DNA from: Bacteroidota bacterium | GTDB lineage: Bacteria > Bacteroidota > Bacteroidia > Chitinophagales > Saprospiraceae | Direction: 5' to 3' | Assembly: GCA_018969455.1 (NCBI GenBank) | Contig: JAGWYI010000022.1 | Location: forward strand, 1 to 17,265 | DNA length: 17,265 bases | Shown: one piece after another, positions 1 through 7,004 of the stretch | How the letters are laid out: each line of letters opens with the position of its first letter | How positions within the stretch are numbered: position 1 is the first letter of the stretch | Notes under the pieces: model-generated | What the model saw: the letters and a program-made list of their open reading frames with translations, nothing else | Told to the model about the DNA's origin: nothing | Database searches by the model: none | Made by a program: the position numbers and the translations under genes

Positions 1-2
1 TT

Positions 3-83
3 CGCCGGATTTTGTGGATAAATCAGGATGGATTTCGCTGATTTATATTGATTTATAAAGATCGTTATGCACAAAATCTGGCG
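3..83. repeat. Large nested inverted repeat (stem-loop) at left edge
   Basis: The arms at 3-16 (CGCCGGATTTTGTG) and 70-83 (CACAAAATCTGGCG) pair over 14 bp with one G-T wobble. Inside them, 18-26 (ATAAATCAG) and 38-46 (CTGATTTAT) form a second perfect 9-bp stem, and GATTTAT occurs again at 50-56. There is no T-run after the outer stem, so a plain terminator is not the best explanation. It could be an interspersed palindromic repeat, a cruciform-forming intergenic element, or part of an untranslated structured RNA. The pairing is seen directly; the role is unknown. The element may extend left of the window. Confidence 0.55.
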
Positions 84-110
84 GCGTAACATATATTCAG
101 GGTATACGAT

Positions 111-163
111 AAAAAGGGTATCTTATGGTTGATAAAAAAAATCAATCATTTGATACCCTTTTT
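111..163. terminator. Long hairpin with A/T flanks, likely bidirectional terminator
   Basis: A perfect 12-bp inverted repeat (AAAAAGGGTATC at 111-122, GATACCCTTTTT at 152-163) encloses a second stem (TGGTTGAT / ATCAATCA, one wobble) around an A7 loop. The A5 tract on one side and T5 tract on the other give a rho-independent terminator shape on both strands. It sits about 140 nt before the first gene, so it most likely ends a transcript coming from the left of the window. Confidence 0.6.
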
Positions 164-252
164 CATTTAATTCTATATTTTTGCTCTAAATAACTGATTG
201 TCAGGCACAAGCCAGTTTCTTTTAATCCCGCTTCAAGCGCAAGTCGCTGATC

Positions 253-281
253 TTGAAAATTATATTGATTAAATATATTTT
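253..281 (+). promoter_or_regulatory. Candidate Bacteroidota promoter for the first T9SS protein
   Basis: TTG at 253-255 is followed after 18 nt by TATATTTT at 274-281, which matches the Bacteroidota -7 consensus TAnnTTTG at 7 of 8 positions. It lies 19 nt upstream of the ATG at 301, in an AT-rich leader. The spacing fits the known TTG-N17-23-TAnnTTTG arrangement. No transcription data are available, so this is a pattern match only. Confidence 0.35.
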
Positions 282-300
282 TCATAAAATCAAAACACGT

Positions 301-2499
301 ATGAAAAAATTAATCCCGCTTTTCCTGGCGCTGCGCTGCGCTACATGGGGTTTTACGCAAAATTGCCCCCAGATCCTGAGTTGTCAACAAGGGATTCAGG
401 TTTTTTGTGATTTTTCAGGCAACGATACCCTACTCTGGAATGCAGCGCCCGCTACATTCAGCCCCGACCATCAAAGTCCCGACCTGTATGAAGGGGTGGC
501 AACCCTGAGTCTGAACGTGCTGGGATGTAAAAGCGCCGGCCCGTTAAAAATCGCTTTTAAACTCTTCCTCGATTTGAACCAGGATAACCTGGAAGAGACG
601 GTCATTTCCAGCGCTCAACTGCCTCAAAGTGGATATTTCCTGTACAACAATGCTTTTGAACTAAATGGACCAGGTGGAACACCTTATTTTTTTGACAGGC
701 GGACCGTCACCGACTCCCTGCGGTATTCATTCGACTTGCAAATCAAGGAACAGGGTGATACCAGCATCGCCTCCATCATCTGGCACAATCTTGCATTTCC
801 AAATGCTACAATCACCCCGCGCTTGCCAGAGGGAAAGCATCGCATTGAGTGGACCGTTGAACAAGGCGGACAAAGTACATCGTGTGGATATTTAATTCGA
901 ATTCGTGATTGTTCGGCGCCGCTTGTATTTTGTAAAAATTCCATTTCCGCCTCTATCAATCCCGATAATGCGCTGGCTGAAATTCCGGTTTCGACGCTTT
1001 TAGATTATGTGAGCGACAATGTTACGCCAAATGCGTTGCTGGATTATGGCATACGACGTGCCAATACAGGTATCGGTTTTCCTGTCGATAGCAATGGGGT
1101 GGCGCAATCCACTTTGAAACTGGGCTGCGCATTCAATGGTAGCACCCAAATTGCAGAGGTTTGGGTAAAAGACAAGGCTGGAAATACCAGCACTTGCGAA
1201 ACGGTTGTGGCTGTCGAGGCTGGCTCTGTCGCCTGTGTACTCGATCCTCCCAAAATATGCGCCGTGCCTTACAACAACAAGGATGCTATGATGGATGGCG
1301 TACAATACCGCTTGATTTGGACAGAGGCCGATTCAATGGAGCATTATTATCAAATGCCCAACATCAACCCGGCATGTTCCGAACTGGACTCTTTCCCCGA
1401 GTCTGATTATTTCAGTATAGAACCCTTCAAAGATACTTACCCCCTCAACGGCATCTCCACCTACGATCTGGTGCTGATGTCGCGGCATATTCTGAACATC
1501 CAGCCCCTCGATGCCGCATGGAAAATAATTGCGGCCGATGTAAATCGAAGCGGAAGTGTCACCAATTTTGATGTTGTAGAAACACGCAAATTGCTGCTTG
1601 GCTTGAATGATCGATTCCCCAACAGCCCTTCATGGCGCTTTTATGCTGCTTATTGCCAATTTCCACCCAATCCTTTTGATGGTTGGTGCCCCTGGGTACT
1701 CACGCTGGATTATTTACCCAAAGAAAATTACGCATCATCTTATTATTTCTATGGATTGAAGGTGGGAGATGTTAATGGAAATGCACAATTGGTTGATTCA
1801 CTTGTAAACAAAGAACTGGAAACCCGCGCTGAGCAAGTCTTGCAGTGCCCGGATACGCTTTTGGAAGCGGGCGCCGAAGCAACCGTACCTTTTTACGTGC
1901 GCGGAGGGGCAGAATGGTTGGGTTGTCAGATGGAAATTTCCTACAATCCGGAACAGGTAGAAATTGAGTCTCTCAAGCCTGGCATGATGGGCAGATTGAG
2001 CCCCGATCAAATGGCTCTGCCAACTCAAGGCCGTTTTGCCCTGAGCTGGAGCGATGCACTTCCGCTGATTTTAACGCCTGAAGATGCGCTTTTTAGCCTC
2101 CGTATCCGGGCCAAACATGCGTTTCGCTTGTCGGAAGTGTTTAATATAAACGAAGATCGTTTAAAAGCCGAATCCTACAACGTTCAGGGAGAAGCGATAA
2201 AACTGCTTCTTGATTTTGACAGCAAAGAAACTGCCCGCTCTAGTCATACCATTTGGCCCCCACAACCCAATCCGACCAGCGCAGGTACGCATTTTACCGT
2301 ACAAATGAAAAAAGAAGATTCCCTCGTCTTACAGGTTTACGACCTGCAAGGCAAAATAAAATATGAATTTCGACAGGTGTTGCCTGCTGGGAATCATTTG
2401 CTCGAAATTCCCGAAAATGCCTTGCAAACCAGTGGCTTGTATGGCTGGACCATCACAACAGGCGACGTAAAAAACAGCGGGAAACTGATTCGGCTGTAG
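301..2499 (+). CDS. T9SS-sorted secreted protein with HYR/Ig-like, dockerin-like and cohesin-like modules
   Basis: A predicted secreted or surface protein of 732 residues. I chose the ATG at 301 over an upstream in-frame TTG (253) because it begins a signal peptide (MKKLIPLFLAL..., likely cleaved before QNC). Residues about 20-200 are cysteine-containing and unassigned, with a DLNQDN calcium-loop-like patch. About 205-312 resemble a HYR/Ig-like repeat ending in VKDKAGNTSTC. About 378-435 are dockerin-like: a degenerate first loop from D378 (NGISTYD) and a good second EF-hand-type loop from D413 (DVNRSGSVTNFD). About 516-640 resemble a cohesin-type beta-sandwich. About 651-732 are a type A T9SS sorting domain (PQPNPTS start, GKLIRL end). 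The family pattern suggests export across the outer membrane with removal of the tail. The substrate or partner is unknown. The next gene is a shorter paralogue. Confidence 0.85.
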   Translation: MKKLIPLFLALRCATWGFTQNCPQILSCQQGIQVFCDFSGNDTLLWNAAPATFSPDHQSPDLYEGVATLSLNVLGCKSAGPLKIAFKLFLDLNQDNLEETVISSAQLPQSGYFLYNNAFELNGPGGTPYFFDRRTVTDSLRYSFDLQIKEQGDTSIASIIWHNLAFPNATITPRLPEGKHRIEWTVEQGGQSTSCGYLIRIRDCSAPLVFCKNSISASINPDNALAEIPVSTLLDYVSDNVTPNALLDYGIRRANTGIGFPVDSNGVAQSTLKLGCAFNGSTQIAEVWVKDKAGNTSTCETVVAVEAGSVACVLDPPKICAVPYNNKDAMMDGVQYRLIWTEADSMEHYYQMPNINPACSELDSFPESDYFSIEPFKDTYPLNGISTYDLVLMSRHILNIQPLDAAWKIIAADVNRSGSVTNFDVVETRKLLLGLNDRFPNSPSWRFYAAYCQFPPNPFDGWCPWVLTLDYLPKENYASSYYFYGLKVGDVNGNAQLVDSLVNKELETRAEQVLQCPDTLLEAGAEATVPFYVRGGAEWLGCQMEISYNPEQVEIESLKPGMMGRLSPDQMALPTQGRFALSWSDALPLILTPEDALFSLRIRAKHAFRLSEVFNINEDRLKAESYNVQGEAIKLLLDFDSKETARSSHTIWPPQPNPTSAGTHFTVQMKKEDSLVLQVYDLQGKIKYEFRQVLPAGNHLLEIPENALQTSGLYGWTITTGDVKNSGKLIRL
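328..342 (+). repeat. Three tandem copies of the pentamer GCGCT inside the signal peptide
   Basis: GCGCT occurs three times without interruption within the signal-peptide codons of the first T9SS protein. They encode part of LALRCA, which puts an arginine in the hydrophobic core. Gain or loss of one unit would shift the reading frame. Three copies is short, so a role in phase variation is only a possibility. A two-copy version of the same unit appears just after the stop codon, near 2509. Confidence 0.5.
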
Positions 2500-2566
2500 T
2501 CGTTTGGCAGCGCTGCGCTGCATTTCGAAATTGGAAAGTACATAGTAAGTTATTCGGATCATTTTC

Positions 2567-2598
2567 AAACCCGAACAGATGTAACATCTGTCGGGTTT
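2567..2598 (+). terminator. Strong stem-loop after the first T9SS gene, probable terminator
   Basis: AAACCCGAACAGATG (2567-2581) pairs with CATCTGTCGGGTTT (2585-2598) across a TAA loop, a 14-bp stem with one bulged A. A T5 run lies a few bases downstream (2604-2608). It sits 67 nt after the stop at 2499 and before the paralogous gene at 2706. The two genes are therefore probably separate transcripts, or the second is attenuated. It could also be a dispersed REP-like palindrome. Confidence 0.6.
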
Positions 2599-2651
2599 GT
2601 ACATTTTTGGGATACAAAAACTTAACCAAATAGACCTAACTTGCGAACGAA

Positions 2652-2671
2652 TTAAGGAAGTGAAACCTTAA
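2652..2671. promoter_or_regulatory. Small inverted repeat upstream of the second T9SS gene
   Basis: TTAAGG (2652-2657) and CCTTAA (2666-2671) are separated by 8 nt, and the repeat ends 34 nt before the ATG at 2706. It could be an operator or a weak leader hairpin. No convincing TAnnTTTG box was found in this intergenic region, only the one-base-short TATTTTG around 2678. The repeat is short enough to be chance in AT-rich DNA. Confidence 0.25.
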
Positions 2672-2705
2672 GACAATATTTTGTTTTCAATTTAAATTAA
2701 ATTTT

Positions 2706-4040
2706 ATGAATGCCAAGCCAAAATTTGGAAAAAGCGCCTTTCTTTTGATTGGAGCCTTGTTTTTTGAGAATTCATTATTCTGCCAGACCTTTTCCTATAC
2801 CGATTCCTCTATTTGTATGGTAAATTATTGGGGTAATGGCGTTCAATATGCGGTAATAAGACTAGAAGGTACGACTGTATCTGGTGATAATTTCAACGTA
2901 ATTCCTTATCCAAGTTTTCAGACTTATTGTTTTGCGCTTCCCTACAGTTGGGATCAAATTGATCAATTACGCTTGACACCTGTTCAAGATGACAATTTTT
3001 TAAACGGTGTTTCAACTTATGATCGGATTTTAATAAAAAGACACATAACCAAAGTGGAACCGTTCAACAACCCTTACCAGCATTTGGCTGCCGATGTTAA
3101 CAAAAGCGGTTTCATCAATGGATTAGATAACATTGAATTGATGAATTTGTTATTGGGGATATATGTTGAATTGCCACATAACACCAGTCATATTTTCGTG
3201 CCTGCGACCTTCAATTTTCCGGATCCATTTAACCCGCTGATTACTCCTTATCCGGAAAGCATCACCAAGGATTCCCTTGTAAAATATTCGACCTATGCAT
3301 TTAAAGCGGTGAAAGTAGGGGACATCAATGGTACTCCTTATAATTTATTGCCCAATTCAGCAGATACTCGGGCTTCGCAAATGCTAAATTGTCCGGAAAT
3401 GAACCTGGAAACGGGAAAAGTCTATCAAATTCCGATAATGACAAGCTCGGATTGCAATTGGTACGGTTGCCAATTGGCGATTCAATCGATACCCGGAAAT
3501 TTGGAAATTCTGGAAGTTATCCCGGGCAATTTGCCGGAACTGGATATTAATTCCTTTGCCGTAGATAAAAATCATGTTGTTTGCAGTTGGGCATACGAGC
3601 ATACGTTTGCCATGCAAGAAAATGAAAAGCTGTTCGAAATTCGGGTGCGGGCGCTGAAAGATGCGCCATTATCTGCCTCCATTTTGTTGAACAACAGTCG
3701 AATAAAGCCGGAAGCTTATGACTATCTGGATGAAAATCCCCTTCCTTTAGGTTTAAATTTTATTTCCAAAACAGACCGCCAATTGGCTGGAATTGGCATA
3801 CCACAACCCAACCCGACCACTGACGCCATTCAGATTCCAGTGGTTTTGGCATCTGCAAATGCTGTTGAATTGTTTGTGTATGACCTGACTGGACGCCTCG
3901 TTTTCCAACAAAAATCCTGGATGGAGGCGGGCGCTGCACAAATTACCATTCCGGCATCCGCACTTTCTCAAAAGGGCATGTACCAATACAAGATTGCCGC
4001 TGGCGAATTGCAGCGCAGCGGTACTTTAATCAAACAATAA
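2706..4040 (+). CDS. T9SS-sorted secreted protein with dockerin-like and cohesin-like modules (paralogue of upstream gene)
   Basis: A predicted exported protein of 444 residues. The signal peptide covers about 1-26 (SAFLLIGALFFENSLFC, cleaved before QTF). The dockerin-like region has a first loop at D95 (DDNFLNGVSTYD) and a good second loop at D130 (DVNKSGFINGLD), followed by a KVGDING motif also found in the upstream gene. About 229-355 resemble a cohesin-type beta-sandwich, and about 365-444 are a T9SS sorting domain (PQPNPTTD start, GTLIKQ end). It matches the upstream protein from the dockerin-like region to the C-terminus but lacks that protein's roughly 280-residue N-terminal half, including the HYR-like part. 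A tandem duplication followed by divergence is the simplest reading. The leader just before the ATG is AT-rich with no clear Shine-Dalgarno. No enzymatic motif is visible, so the function is unknown; an adhesive or assembly role is speculation. Confidence 0.85.
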   Translation: MNAKPKFGKSAFLLIGALFFENSLFCQTFSYTDSSICMVNYWGNGVQYAVIRLEGTTVSGDNFNVIPYPSFQTYCFALPYSWDQIDQLRLTPVQDDNFLNGVSTYDRILIKRHITKVEPFNNPYQHLAADVNKSGFINGLDNIELMNLLLGIYVELPHNTSHIFVPATFNFPDPFNPLITPYPESITKDSLVKYSTYAFKAVKVGDINGTPYNLLPNSADTRASQMLNCPEMNLETGKVYQIPIMTSSDCNWYGCQLAIQSIPGNLEILEVIPGNLPELDINSFAVDKNHVVCSWAYEHTFAMQENEKLFEIRVRALKDAPLSASILLNNSRIKPEAYDYLDENPLPLGLNFISKTDRQLAGIGIPQPNPTTDAIQIPVVLASANAVELFVYDLTGRLVFQQKSWMEAGAAQITIPASALSQKGMYQYKIAAGELQRSGTLIKQ

Positions 4041-4051
4041 CAACGCTCCGT

Positions 4052-5251
4052 TCAGGGTTTTCTGGAAGGTTTGGGATCCAGCCCTTGTGCATTCCCGGCC
4101 TTCCAGGACCAAAACAGCGCGATGCTGCCAACAACTGTAAATGCGATGGGCAGGGTAGTGGCCTTTGCCAGAAAACCGATGGCGGTGGGTCCTGCCAGAA
4201 AAGTAGCCATGGCAAAAGTATTCATCGTCGCCAGTCCGGCCCCTGGCGCCATCCCGGGTGCGCGCGCGGCAGCTGCGTACAAAATTGGCGCTCCCAGCGA
4301 AACGCCGGCCCCCACCAGCGCAAATCCGGTCAGGGTGGTCCAGATTCCTGGTAAAAACACGGCAAATCCAAAACCCAGCGCGACCAGGGCGCCACCTGCC
4401 CGCAAAATTTGCTGGCTCCCATAACGCAACAGCAGCATATCGCCGGCCATTCGGCCCGAGGCCATAAAAAAAGCGTAAGCGGCAAAACCCCATCCTACCA
4501 GCCAGGCCGGCGCCGCAACAATGTCGCGCATGTACACAGCCGCCCAATCGGCCATGGCCCCTTCTGCCAGATTGGTACACAAACTCAACACAATCAACCC
4601 CCACAAAACCGCATTCGGCCACAGAAAAGTGGCGCCATCACCCGATTCCTGGTTTTCTTCCCGGATGCTTAAAAGCGCTTTTCTCTGGCCCAATCCTGCA
4701 AAAAACACCAGTCCGGTCACAAAAGCCATGTGCCAAACGGCCGGAACGCCAAGCCCTGTTGCGGTACTGCCCATGGCCGAACCCGACATGGCGCCCAATG
4801 ACCACATGCCGTGGCAGGTAGACATAATGCGCATTTTTTCCTGATGCTCAATCGAGGTTGCACAAGTGTTCATGGCCACATTCAGGATGGAAAAAAACAA
4901 ACCGCAGAAAAATAGCGCCAAACCGGTCAGCCATACGCTGGGCATGGCGATGGGCAAGGCAAATGACGCAGACGACAGGGCAAGGGAATAAATGGTGGTT
5001 TGCCGCATTCCGTACCGCCCGATCATCCAGGCCGCCAGGGGGTTGGCCAGCGTGATGCCCAGGGGCAAGGTGAACAGCAATAAACCCAATTGAGCCGCAT
5101 CCAGCCCGAATTTGGACTTAACCGTGGGAATGAGGGCCGACCATGAGCCGTATAAAAAGCCGTCGGCGGCAAAAACCAGTCCGACTGCCCGGCTGCGGGC
5201 ATGCGAAAAAAAAGTGCTGAAGTGCTGGAAAAAGACAGACATAAGGTGCAT
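4052..5251 (-). CDS. MFS transporter, YbjJ-like
   Basis: An inner-membrane major facilitator superfamily carrier of about 399 residues, the usual size for a 12-helix MFS protein. The N-terminal half has DGFLYGSWSALIPTVKSKFG followed by LPLGITLANPLAAWMIGRYG, an MFS motif-A-like loop (G..-R-G) between helices 2 and 3. The second half has GAGVSLGAPILYAAAARAPG and a GPTAIGFLA stretch typical of YbjJ-like MFS members. The substrate cannot be read from sequence; nearby fucosidase and galactosidase genes make a sugar possible but not shown. Translation could also begin at a TTG (5263) or an ATG (5242). I prefer the ATG at 5251. It converges on the second T9SS gene with only 11 nt between stops and diverges from the methyltransferase gene. 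A perfect -7 box, TAGTTTTG, reads 5268 to 5261 on this strand but has no clear -33 partner. Confidence 0.85.
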   Translation of the reverse strand: MHLMSVFFQHFSTFFSHARSRAVGLVFAADGFLYGSWSALIPTVKSKFGLDAAQLGLLLFTLPLGITLANPLAAWMIGRYGMRQTTIYSLALSSASFALPIAMPSVWLTGLALFFCGLFFSILNVAMNTCATSIEHQEKMRIMSTCHGMWSLGAMSGSAMGSTATGLGVPAVWHMAFVTGLVFFAGLGQRKALLSIREENQESGDGATFLWPNAVLWGLIVLSLCTNLAEGAMADWAAVYMRDIVAAPAWLVGWGFAAYAFFMASGRMAGDMLLLRYGSQQILRAGGALVALGFGFAVFLPGIWTTLTGFALVGAGVSLGAPILYAAAARAPGMAPGAGLATMNTFAMATFLAGPTAIGFLAKATTLPIAFTVVGSIALFWSWKAGNAQGLDPKPSRKP

Positions 5252-5319
5252 TTTGCAGCGCAAAACTACGCCTGTCCCCGTAGAATCTGCTTATTTTTTG
5301 TGAAATTGTAGAATCGTCT

Positions 5320-6258
5320 ATGCCCGCTGATAAATTTGAAATGTTTGCCAACCGACTCGAAAAAGTAAACCGAAACATCGGAAAATGGGCGCGAAAACAA
5401 GGAATCACCTGTTATCGAATTTATGACGATGATATGCCCGAATTTCCGCTGGCTGTTGACGTGTATGATACCATTTTACATGTGGCCGAATACGAACGTC
5501 CACATGGCCTGGACCCAGAGGCACATGTCGCCTGGTTGCAAGGCAGTGTGGATGTACTCGCCCGGGTACTCGGTTTTGACCCCTCCATGATTTTTCTCAA
5601 ATTTCGTCAAAGGCAAAAAGGGCTTCAGCAATATGAACGATTTGCCAGGGTGGGAGCGGAGTTTGTGGTAAGAGAAAACGGCCTCAAGTTTATTATTAAC
5701 CCCAGTGATTACCTCGATGTGGGTTTGTTTTTGGATCACCGAAACACCCGACAAATGGTGCGGGAGCAAGCCCATCAGGCGCGCGTGCTCAATTTGTTTG
5801 CGTACACCGGCTCTTTTTCCGTATACGCCGCTGCAGGTGGCGCTGCCGAAACCCTTACCGTAGACCTGTCAAATACCTACTTGCGGTGGGCTGATCGGAA
5901 TATGGTTTACAACGGTTTCTCAGGCCCTCAGCATCGATTCCTGCAAGCCGATGTCCTCGCATGGCTTGAAAACGCCCCGCCTGCATTATGGGACCTCATT
6001 GTGCTCGACCCGCCCACTTTTTCCAACAGCAAACGCATGGATGGTACCCTCGATGTGCAACGCGACCATGTATGGATGCTGCAAAAATGCCTTGGAAGGC
6101 TGGCGCCCGGCGGGAAATTGTTTTTTTCTACAAATTTCAGAAAATTTAAAATGGACAAGGAGGCAATTCCGGCTGTAATTCAGGATATTAGCGCACAAAC
6201 TGTACCCAATGATTTCAGAAACAAAAAGATACATCAGTGTTTTGTTTTGCAACTGTAA
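5320..6258 (+). CDS. rlmK: Stand-alone RlmK-type 23S rRNA guanine-N7 methyltransferase-like protein
   Basis: A 312-residue cytoplasmic SAM-dependent methyltransferase resembling the C-terminal half of E. coli RlmKL, which makes m7G2069 in 23S rRNA. Visible family marks are MFANRLEKVNRNIGKWARKQ near the start, then CYRIYDDDMPEFPLAVDVYD. A GLFLDHRNTRQM segment follows, then SAM motif I at about 158 (NLFAYTGSFSVYAAAGGA), an acidic TVDLSNTYLRWA motif, and the catalytic-region motif LDPPTFSNSKRM from L229. The THUMP-RlmL (N2-G2445) half of the fused enzyme is absent, so this is the single-activity form. An ATG at 5341 (MFANRL) is an alternative start. The SH3b gene begins 4 nt after its stop, which implies co-transcription. 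The rRNA target is inferred from the family; another RNA substrate is possible. Confidence 0.8.
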   Translation: MPADKFEMFANRLEKVNRNIGKWARKQGITCYRIYDDDMPEFPLAVDVYDTILHVAEYERPHGLDPEAHVAWLQGSVDVLARVLGFDPSMIFLKFRQRQKGLQQYERFARVGAEFVVRENGLKFIINPSDYLDVGLFLDHRNTRQMVREQAHQARVLNLFAYTGSFSVYAAAGGAAETLTVDLSNTYLRWADRNMVYNGFSGPQHRFLQADVLAWLENAPPALWDLIVLDPPTFSNSKRMDGTLDVQRDHVWMLQKCLGRLAPGGKLFFSTNFRKFKMDKEAIPAVIQDISAQTVPNDFRNKKIHQCFVLQL

Positions 6259-6262
6259 TCTC

Positions 6263-6976
6263 ATGCGCAAATTGATCCTGTTTCTGCTCCTCGCGGGAAT
6301 TGCTTTGCCCGTGTTTGCCATCCGGCAATACAAAGCAGGAGACAAATTATATGTATTGGCTGCCAACGGCCTTTCCCTGCGCGAAGGTCCCGACATCAGC
6401 AACCGCAAACTGGCCAATCTCAAGCACGGAGCCGTGCTCACGGTGCTGGCTGAAGACCTCCTCAAATACCCTTTTACCATCACCGAATTCAGCGGTTACG
6501 AAATTGAAGGCCACTGGGTAAAGGTCCAAACCTGGGACGACAAAACCGGGTATGTGTTCGATGGCTACCTGTCGCGCTACCAGGCCCCCAAAAAGGTACT
6601 CCTCACAGATCACCTGGATCCCAAATACGTTGTTGCCGAGCAATACCTGATGGTGCACAGCAAAAGAAAGGGGAAACCCGTGAAAATGCCGGTCTCAACG
6701 GATGAATTTACCCATTATAAACAGGTTTTTCAAAATGGCGCCACGGTAGAGGTGAACACTGGAGCGGGTTACGCCTCGTATTCCATTGTTTTCGACAAAA
6801 TAACCAGTTTTGAAGAAGCTTATTTGATCGGACGCGCCATGTGGTTCAATGGAAAACCCGCAAGGGTTCAGTTTCAGGATGAAGTGATTACCATGTCAGA
6901 CAAAGAACATGTAATAAGTGCGACGGTTTCGATGAATAAAAAAAATGCCATGCTTACCTTGGTACGGGCAGATTGA
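6263..6976 (+). CDS. Exported SH3b (bacterial SH3) domain protein
   Basis: A 237-residue exported protein. The ATG at 6263 gives a clean signal peptide (MRKLILFLLLAGIALPVFA) and leaves 4 nt after the methyltransferase stop. An upstream in-frame ATG (6209) would overlap that gene and bury the signal, so I rejected it. Residues about 24-110 read as a bacterial SH3 domain: LYVLAANGLSLREGPD, then LKHGAVLTVL, then HWVKVQTWDDKTGYVFDGYL. Such domains often bind peptidoglycan or peptide stems. The C-terminal part (about 112-237) is not recognised. No hydrolase (NlpC/P60) domain is attached. It is probably periplasmic. Its role is unknown, and linkage to an rRNA methyltransferase may just be shared transcription. 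Confidence 0.75.
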   Translation: MRKLILFLLLAGIALPVFAIRQYKAGDKLYVLAANGLSLREGPDISNRKLANLKHGAVLTVLAEDLLKYPFTITEFSGYEIEGHWVKVQTWDDKTGYVFDGYLSRYQAPKKVLLTDHLDPKYVVAEQYLMVHSKRKGKPVKMPVSTDEFTHYKQVFQNGATVEVNTGAGYASYSIVFDKITSFEEAYLIGRAMWFNGKPARVQFQDEVITMSDKEHVISATVSMNKKNAMLTLVRAD

Positions 6977-7004
6977 CGGTATATTGCAAGCAAATTTGGA
7001 TATT

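Noticed and set aside
4041..4051. Possible terminator between the convergent T9SS and MFS genes
   Set aside because: The gap is 11 nt and shows no stem-loop.
4026..4622. 198-codon open frame on the minus strand inside the MFS gene
   Set aside because: It is an out-of-frame shadow of the MFS gene, is glycine/arginine-rich from GC-rich codons, and shows no domain or start signal.
5261..5268. Minus-strand -7 box TAGTTTTG as an MFS promoter
   Set aside because: The box is perfect but no TTG or TTTG lies at the right distance upstream, so I did not list it as a promoter feature.
5331..5338. Perfect TAnnTTTG (TAAATTTG) just before the ATG at 5341
   Set aside because: It falls inside the methyltransferase coding sequence if the start is 5320, and the nearest TTTG is 30 nt upstream, outside normal spacing.
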